A stretch of 64,000 bases of DNA from Symbiodinium kawagutii (taxonomy: Eukaryota; Sar; Dinophyceae; Suessiales; Symbiodiniaceae), in the NCBI GenBank assembly GCA_009767595.1, contig VSDK01016610.1:19235-83234 (forward strand), given 5' to 3'. The first letter of the stretch is position 1. Every line of letters begins with the position of its first letter. Under the pieces are notes generated by a model. That model was not told where the DNA came from and did no database searches. It saw nothing but the letters and a program-made list of their open reading frames with translations. Of the stretch, positions 57,439 through 64,000 are shown one piece after another. Position numbers and translations under genes: made by a program.

Positions 57439-60400
57439 CAATTTGGGAAGGCTTCAGCAGCCCCGGGCAGCGGTATCGGTGTTGGAGGCAGTTGAACGAG
57501 CGAGTGGTGAGGTCAATGTCTTTCACTACAATGCAGCTGGATGGCGACAGGGGCGACACTATGACAGCTGTATGAATCATGACGAGTAAATAGGAGTGAC
57601 CAAGAGTATCATCAAGAATTATATCAGGTGCTTTAATTTGATCATCGAGATATTGCACTGAAGGCAACTAAGAACTGTGGATGGGACTTACAATCATGGC
57701 TGAAGTGTGAAAAGCAAGAGGCACCAATGCCAATGGTGTCTACTGCAAAGTGGAGGCAAGTGTTAAGACGCAATCGTGCTTTTACCAGGATTTAACCATA
57801 TCACGATGGATTTCAATAAACTTGCGAGCAAATACCAGGACACCCACTCACTGTCACTGTGACTCATGGAGAATAATTCCTTCTTTTGATGCGTCATCCC
57901 TTAGCCCTGTATACTTTGATTCCCAGATTTTCGAGGTCGGAAATTTGACCTGTGCACCAAAATGTTGGTTTTCTAGGTGCAAACTCGGGGATTTGGGTGA
58001 ATGGGCTGCAGAGAGTCTATTCGTTCCAACGTGTTCACGGAGAAAGCCCAATCTCGACCTAGGCAGCCATCAGTGCATGTGCATCGGAATTTGCTTGGCC
58101 TTTGGCATTGTATCTCTTCCAAAAGGCAAGATCTATCATGGACATCGTCTCCTATGGAGCTTTGATTCATGTTTACTCCAAGGCCCAGCGTTGGGAAGAG
58201 TCGTTGCATCTCCTAAAGGATGCCTTGAAACAAGAGCTGCAAGTGAACAGCATCATTTTCACGTCCAGCCTGGGATCTCTGGGCCAAAAATGGCGCACTT
58301 CCCTGGAGCTCATTGGGCACATGAGATCGCAAATGGATCTGACAGCTCCAGCCATCACCTCGGCCATCACCTGTTGTCCCTGGACCCATGCCTTGGAGTT
58401 GTTGGACCTTGGAAGCCTTGGAAGCGGCGGTGACATGTCATCCGGCAGCACTCACAATGCAGCGCTGGTTGCCACCATGGGCTTCGACTGGTCAAAAGGC
58501 CTTGGACTTCTACAATCGATGTCCTTCAAGCGTGCCTCTGCAGAGAGGGGGAAGGAACGACATCGAAATATATCGAAATACCTCTCCCGTGTCTATCCAA
58601 AAGATTCCTTGAAAGCGAAGTTGAGTGAACCATGGTGAACCAATCGATTGCACAGATGACATCACAACACCGTAGGGATTCGAACGCTGAACGCACGGCA
58701 AACATGTGCCGCAACTACTTGACTGGCAAACTATCTTTTAAGATCTATATTACTTCCAGTTTGACCTGTTACTTATATTTATTTATGGTATCCTATTTAT
58801 TCTTCAGCTAAGTATGAGCTGATTCTGTGACTATATGTCACATGTGCATCGACAGCTGTCCCCTTGAAGCAGTTCTTTGCTTGAGGAGTGGCAGAAGATC
58901 AAGCGACAGTTTCATCCGCCATTGCCGGGCTTGGTAGCGCTGGCCACTGGACCTTGGCGATGCACCTTCTGGAGAGCGCAAGCCGTGAGAACCAGCGCCT
59001 GGATGCCATCACTTTTGGGGTCACTTGACCAAGGGTGGTGAGCTGCTGTAGTGGAATTCTGTGTTTATTGATGCAGGGTGGCCTTGCTCTTGGCAGATAA
59101 ATGTTGGCACTGGTTCCCATTGAAATCGATATTGGCTGACATGAATCGGTCCCTTCTTGCTTCGCCAGGTTGACTGGGGCATGACCAGGGGCTAGACCCT
59201 GTTACCTTGGAGCACCCGTCGTCCTCCGCTCAGGCTGCGATTGGCGCATGCGAAAAAAGCGCATGCTGGGAGTTTGCATTGCACCTGCTTGAGACTACAC
59301 CAAGGAGCTGGGGAGGTGGCAAGTTGGGTCAGCTCCCATTGGGAGGTTCCATAAAGCAACTAGCTTTGGTGTCAGGGTAAAAAATGCAGAATTTGGATCT
59401 GCTTGCTGAGAATTTGGAGCTCAAGCATTTGTCAGAGATCTTGATGGATGTATTTACCGTTGGCAATACATCATTTCGAGTGGGAGATCCATTAACAAGA
59501 TAATCCATCCAGCGAGCATGTGCGCGTCACTTCAAATGTGCAGCTCATTCATCACAAATCAAGCTTTCCAACCATATTCAGCCTTGGTTCAGAGACATTG
59601 ATTTGTGCAGTTTGAACTCAGCAGATGATGTACAGGAGCAACTCTGCTTTCAACGCGGCAATCAGTGCTTGCAGCAAAGCATCGGCATGGACTGCTGCCT
59701 TCTCCCTTTTTCATTCGATGGTGCCTTCGCTTTGTGATATGGCATGCTCTATGCTAGTGAAAAGGCATATCTCAGATGCAGTTAGTTTGCCCTTTGTTAG
59801 TACCTCTTGCATCCTCTTGCTTCTTCAAGCCAGCTATGAGTGCACTACTTGAGTTCCAAAGACATGAGCTTAAAAACCTAAATGATGTTCGCTCATGAGC
59901 AGGATCTGCGGTGTCAGTGATCCTTGTCCCCACATGTTCACATTCCTTCTAGTCAAGTTTCCATGTCAAAAAGTCCGATCGGCAAATCGTCCCACCTCCA
60001 TGATCGACCTTTCATTCTTTCACTCACCAGGTTTCAGGTCACGGCATCCGCGCAGACATCATTTCCTGCAATGCTTTGCTAAACGCCTGCGACAAGGGTC
60101 AGCAGTGGGCCCTCGCTGTGAACACGCTTCAGCAGATGATCTTTCAGCGCATCGACGCAGATGTGTCACAGCAGCACCCAGTGATGGCATGCTGTCAGCC
60201 GCCAAGCCTAGCAATTTATTCTCATTCAGATCTTATCATTTACCAATGTTTGCCCTAGTTGTTGTACTATCTCCTTGCATGCATACCTGCTTGGGTGCGT
60301 AGCTGGAGGTATAATTGGGATGTAAGCATGGTAACTAGCCCCTTTAGCATCCATTACCTGCATGGAAACCTCTACACCCATGTCTGCTAGCCACGCCAAG

Positions 60401-60863
60401 TGGGGATGCACATCCAAGACTAGAAGTGGACTTGATGAACAATCAATCCCTGCAACAAATTTTTGCTGCTTTCCGCCAGAATCACTGGTTTTGCATGAAA
60501 TCTATGTCATTGGAGCCTGAGCCGGGCGTAACTTGCATGATCTCACCCAGATTCTTGCAATCTTCGCTGGTAGGTTTTCTAGACTCGGTCATCCGTCATC
60601 ATGTCACCTTTTACAGATATGGGTGTTTCTCAAAATTGCGGCACCCCCAGTTACAGTATCATCCAGTTTATTCAAGTTTATTGTAGAACCATCTATAGTA
60701 ATAAAGCATCCATTTTTGGGTATGACTTAAGAAACCCCCATATGCATTCTAGTTGTCCTGGCACCTGGTTTTTACGAGGCCATCAGCTACACATCGGCAC
60801 TTGGGGCGTGCGAAAGCGGGCCTTGGGTCATCACTCTGCAGCTGCTTCAGCGGGTGATCGAAG
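57439..60863 (+). CDS. Pentatricopeptide-repeat (PPR) array, seven exons; probably the N-terminal part of a PPR-RlmJ fusion
   Basis: Exons that join in frame: 57439-57532, 58063-58531, 58895-59019, 59234-59304, 59636-59720, 60031-60162, 60779-60863. Introns: GC-AG (57533-58062), GT-AG (58532-58894, 59020-59233, 59721-60030, 60163-60778) and GA-AG (59305-59635). Joined peptide shows about nine 35-residue helical hairpins of PPR type: SVLEAVERASGEVNVFHYN, AAISACASEFAWPLALYLF, SSAIAGLGSAGHWTLAMHLL, AAIGACEKSACWEFALHLLE, SNSAFNAAISACSKASAW, DIISCNALLNACDKGQQW, AISYTSALGACESGPW. PPR proteins bind single-stranded RNA sequence-specifically, mostly in organelles. Exon 7 ends in phase 1 and fits the RlmJ exon at 61450. 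The 5' end (start codon, leader) is not found. Confidence 0.85.
60618..60744. repeat. 105-bp inverted-repeat element inside a PPR intron
   Basis: ATATGGGTGTTTCTCAAAATT at the left and CTTAAGAAACCCCCATAT at the right. It lies in the intron before PPR exon 7 and ends 35 bp upstream of that exon. Confidence 0.75.
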
Positions 60864-60896
60864 GTGAGCAAAGCAGGGCACCCACAATCTTATGGA

Positions 60897-60993
60897 TGGT
60901 TTTACACGGCGTTTCAAAATGGTTGGTTTACTACTATCAATGGTTGAGATTGGATGATTTGGGAGGTGTTCTATTTTGAGAAACTACCACATG
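60897..60993. repeat. 105-bp inverted-repeat element after PPR exon 7, reverse orientation
   Basis: AAATGGTTGGTTTACTACTAT and TTGGATGATTTGGGAGG, ending CTATTTTGAGAAACTACCA. In the intron that would link PPR and RlmJ exons. Confidence 0.75.
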
Positions 60994-61449
60994 TTTCACG
61001 ACCAACTCAATGAAGACTCTGGATGTTTGGGGAGTTGCAGGTGTGCTAGTTTTTGCAGCGAAATAGTCCTACTGTAGCATGTGTGTAATGTATGAATCAA
61101 GAGATCGGATGGTGTAGGGTGTTGACTAGTGAGCTGATGACCACCCATACCCCTGAATTTGGAGCTAGCTGCTGAATCCCCTCCCTGGGTCTGTTGCATC
61201 TTAACTGCTTTTTTTGGCGAAATGTTGTTTGGTGCACGTGTGGTTTATCAACAAGTAACTGATCATCAAACAATGTCTGAAAGTGAGAGGCATTTGTGCA
61301 TGAAGGATGGCACTGGTTGCTTCAAGTGTGATTAATTTTGATTGTATTTTCTGCACATGGCATGATGTCCATTTTTTCCATGATATTCCACTATCTGGTT
61401 TCTACAATACTCATGGCCTTAAGCAGGCGGAATCCTGGACACCCCTCAG

Positions 61450-63076
61450 GTGGCTACGATGAGTGGACAACCGGTGACATTGACTACGTGCACTATTTTC
61501 AAGCAGGATCGCCTATGGACTGTCTAAAGCATTCCATCCTGACCTATGCCCTCCGTGAAATGGTACAAGAAGCAGCCCCTTTTGTATATATTGACACGCA
61601 CTCTGGTAGTGGAATTTATGATTTGAGGTCACCTGAAGCCCAAAGATTCCAGAACCATCAAGGAGGAATTCTGAGTTTGATGTCGCAGAAGGAGCAGGTG
61701 ACATCCAAGATCCTCCAAGATTATTTGAGAGTGCAGAGAAGCCTGTCACTTCATCCTGAGGTGGCGGATGTTTACTTGGGGTCACCAGCCATTGCACAAT
61801 ACTTTTTGCGACCGCAAGATGCTTCGGTGCTGTTGGAGGCATCTGCTCAAGTTGCGCAGGATTTGGAAACAAATCTGCAACAACTTGGCCGAGGTTCCCC
61901 TCCGCAAATTTTCTGCAGCAGTTCCTACACATGGTTTTCCACTGTAGCGAACTTGCAAGGATTGGGCCATTGGATCATTGCTGCGTTTCAGAGCAAACAT
62001 TTTAAGGGCCAACGGTTGGAAGGTGAGGTGCCCCTAAATTCAGTCCCTGTGTGTTCCGGTATCTTGTAAGCAAGTATTTGACGATGGTTTTTCCCACCTG
62101 CCAGGAATTTCCAAGGACCTGCGCATCTTGGCACTAATCGATCCACCCTATGATTCCGCGAGTTCGTCGGACAAGTGGAACTTGTACCTGGTGAAGCAGA
62201 TTCGTCAGTACTGGACGCGAAGTTGCTGGTTGGTGCTTCGAAGTATTTTGTATTTTCCCAAATGTATTACAGTAATTGGTTGTAGTAGTTACCAGTAGTT
62301 AATTATTAGTTAATTGGGAAGTTGTTTGACAAGCATATTTTTCATGACGGGGTTGAAACCACCAAGCAGGTTCTGTTTTGCTTTGGTATCCTTTTGCCTC
62401 GGAAGAACACACGATGCTTGGCGATGTACGCCCTTGGTGAGATGAGTTTGCCCATGTTTGCCCTGACTTGAGGTTCTACCAAGAAGCGGATGCAAAAAGG
62501 GTATAGGTCGCTACCAAATAATATCCAAACACAAAAGGTGACCGTTTGTGACCCATCTTAGGATAGACTGTTCTGTTCTTTTCTTGGATATTCATCAAAA
62601 GTCTGGGCTTTAAGCTTTCACAACCATATTTGCGGTTCATTGTGATTAAGTAATGATTTGTTTGTGTTTTTCCACGCACATGTTTTTGTGAATAGAGAAC
62701 ACCAACTTTATCATGTTTGATCCCTACTTATTCGAATCCACCAGACATGCTGGCTGGACAATTTCTTTTAACCCTTGGCCTACAAGAATCCGAACCTGTC
62801 CCTATAGGGCTATTTTTCCATATGGTTGGAGGTTTCCACCACGCACGAGAGCCATCAGAAAGTCGATGGTTTCAGTTGGAAATGAAAGCAGGTTGTAGTA
62901 CCCAGTGCATTTGGTAATTGATGATTTTAGTCATGTAACTGTCATAGTCACTATTGATAAATCTATATGGTCTTGCAGCCTTCCACTGATTGATCTTTGG
63001 GGGTTGTCTTAGGAAGCGCCTTCATGACCGACTGCTGTCCATGCAGATCGGAGAGATCAGAGTAGCTGAGTTGGAA
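61450..63076 (+). CDS. rlmJ-like: RlmJ-type 23S rRNA adenine-N6 methyltransferase domain, partial
   Basis: Exons: 61450 (or ATG 61412) to 62022; 62105-62221; 62370-62436; 63013 to about 63076; all GT-AG and in phase. Bacterial RlmJ uses S-adenosylmethionine to make N6-methyladenine at A2030 of 23S rRNA. Seen here: YVHYFQAGSPMDCLKH (family YRHxFHAGNxADVLKH), FVYIDTHSGSGIYDL (SAM-binding THAGxGxY), YLGSPAIAQYFLRPQD, catalytic ALIDPPYD, LLWYPFASEEH, and KRLHDRLLSMQIGEIRVAEL matching the conserved region after WYP. The C-terminal GMxxSGxxxINPPW block is not found; it may lie in exons past 63076 or be lost. The strong bacterial resemblance in an intron-rich gene suggests an organelle-derived or transferred gene. 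Confidence 0.85.
62700..62898 (+). other. Open frames inside an RlmJ intron
   Basis: Two frames (FNPWPTRIRTCPYRAIF and LTLGLQESEPVPIGLFFHMV) lie in the 576-bp intron between RlmJ exons 3 and 4, which join well without them. Probably not coding. Confidence 0.4.
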
Positions 63077-63200
63077 GTGTGCCGTCAAGGGCAAGCTTCG
63101 TTGTCGACGAGGCGTCGACAATGCTGGAGTTGGTTCCAACTTATAAGCTGGTACGATCACAAGTTTTGAATTTGTAAGGCTGCCCAAATCGAAGACCATA
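63076..63200 (+). CDS. Possible continuation of the RlmJ exon in other frames
   Basis: After ELEV the original frame reads CRQGQASLSTRRRQCW. A frame shifted by two reads VPSRASFVVDEASTMLELVP then TYKL up to CTG|GTACGA. The second looks more like coding sequence and may be a separate exon or mark a frameshift. Confidence 0.3.
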
Positions 63201-63601
63201 AGGACACATATTGATATCATCCGCTCTGAATTTCCCATGGGCGAACCTAGGCTCTGTGTCATTGTAAGCCCCTTAGCCCCAATTGGTATACCTACGGAAA
63301 GGTGGGCTTGAGTACTCCAGCGGGAATTCAAGCCAGGATTCCATTGAGGATCTTTTAGACGTTCACGAACAATTGCGTAATGATTTAGATCACAAGAGGA
63401 AAACCACCAACTTTGGTTGTACAAAACTAGAGCAGCTATTTAAACTTGAAATGCTCATCATCTATGTTTGTGAGACTTCATGGACACACCATCCTTTCAA
63501 TCGGTTCCATAGTGGTTCTAGCAATTAGTCTATTTGTTGCAGGGGGAGCAAGCCGCCAGAGCGATACCAATATCACACGGAGTTAGGAAACCATTGACAG
63601 G

Positions 63602-63660
63602 TCAACTGTTACAAATCTCATGTAGCTGCGAATCCAAACATTGAGATTTGTAACAGTTGA
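63602..63660. repeat. Perfect 19-bp inverted repeat with 21-base loop
   Basis: TCAACTGTTACAAATCTCA (63602-63620) and its exact complement TGAGATTTGTAACAGTTGA (63642-63660). Could be ends of a tiny MITE or an RNA hairpin. Confidence 0.95.
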
Positions 63661-63686
63661 ACTGTTAATGATCTTCATGTAATCTG

Positions 63687-64000
63687 ATGATTTTTCAAGC
63701 ATTCGTTTTATTGCCTAAGTTCATGAGCAGAAGATCATGCTTTGATTTACACTCAAGGATGCACTGCAAAAACATGAAGCGCAACAATCGCAAGAGAATG
63801 TGCAATCTAGGGATCCACGCAGCCAAAGACGGAGCCGAAATCAGTCAACCAATTCAATACCGCCTGCTGATACTTGGAGCAGCCAAGTTGCCATACTGGG
63901 CAACTGGATCAATGCCTGTGGCTTCAGATCAGCATTGTCTACATGTCATTGTAGATTTCTAGACGAAGATGTGTCACTCAGTTGAGATGTCAAGCAACAT
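63687..64000. other. Window end, weak open frames only
   Basis: Overlapping + frames (e.g. PIQYRLLILGAAKLPYWATG) run toward the edge; no domain recognised and any gene would be cut off. Confidence 0.3.

Noticed and set aside
1-64000. CRISPR array among the tandem repeats
   Set aside because: Repeats are contiguous without unique spacers, and the genome is eukaryotic with introns.
1-64000. tRNA or rRNA genes
   Set aside because: No cloverleaf with conserved A and B boxes and no rRNA core sequence noticed by eye; a tRNAscan run would settle it.

Overview
The window reads as nuclear DNA of a dinoflagellate, most likely a Symbiodiniaceae-type alga. No tools were run, so this rests on recognised motifs. 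The signs are: short GC3-rich exons in long repeat-rich introns; acceptors usually of the form AG|G; donors that are GT but also GC and GA; large simple-sequence arrays; a pentatricopeptide (PPR) gene with about one repeat per exon; a SWEET sugar transporter; and an rRNA methyltransferase of bacterial type broken by spliceosomal introns. Nearly every exon I can support is on the + strand, as expected for dinoflagellate one-way gene clusters. There are no bacterial operons, tRNA or rRNA genes, or CRISPR arrays.

Layout. 0.8-2.2 kb: fragmentary membrane-protein gene. 4.7-8.1 kb: short exons, including a signal-peptide first exon at 6.10 kb just downstream of a possible relict spliced leader. 8.3-9.3 kb: a one-kilobase TCTA/CCATCTAT satellite. 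9.3-12.7 kb: isolated exons. 12.7-16.2 kb: a large foldback element with long inverted arms built of tandem subrepeats. 19.5-21.4 kb: SWEET transporter. 22-29.5 kb: unassigned exons, a CAGCAGCAA array and a decamer array. 29.5-38 kb: mostly AT-rich non-coding DNA with a few exon candidates. 38.4-41.2 kb: multi-exon gene with weak alpha-carbonic-anhydrase motifs. 41.5-42.9 kb: a protein joining a PARP-type zinc finger to a RING-H2 finger. 43-46 kb: exon candidates and a GTT/TTC array. 46.7-51.6 kb: ankyrin-type exons. 51.95-54.0 kb: a secretory or membrane protein. 55-56.3 kb: exon candidates on both strands. 57.4-63.1 kb: a PPR array followed in compatible phase by an RlmJ-type 23S rRNA methyltransferase.

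The strongest candidate for something new is the last unit. Seven PPR exons can be joined without breaking frame, and the seventh joins the first RlmJ exon in phase across an ordinary-looking 586-bp intron. This suggests an RNA-binding PPR array fused to an RNA N6-adenine methyltransferase, perhaps acting on organelle rRNA. A separate RlmJ gene starting at an ATG at 61412 is the main alternative. A family of about 105-bp inverted-repeat elements (at least nine copies, often in introns close to exons) is the second most interesting pattern.
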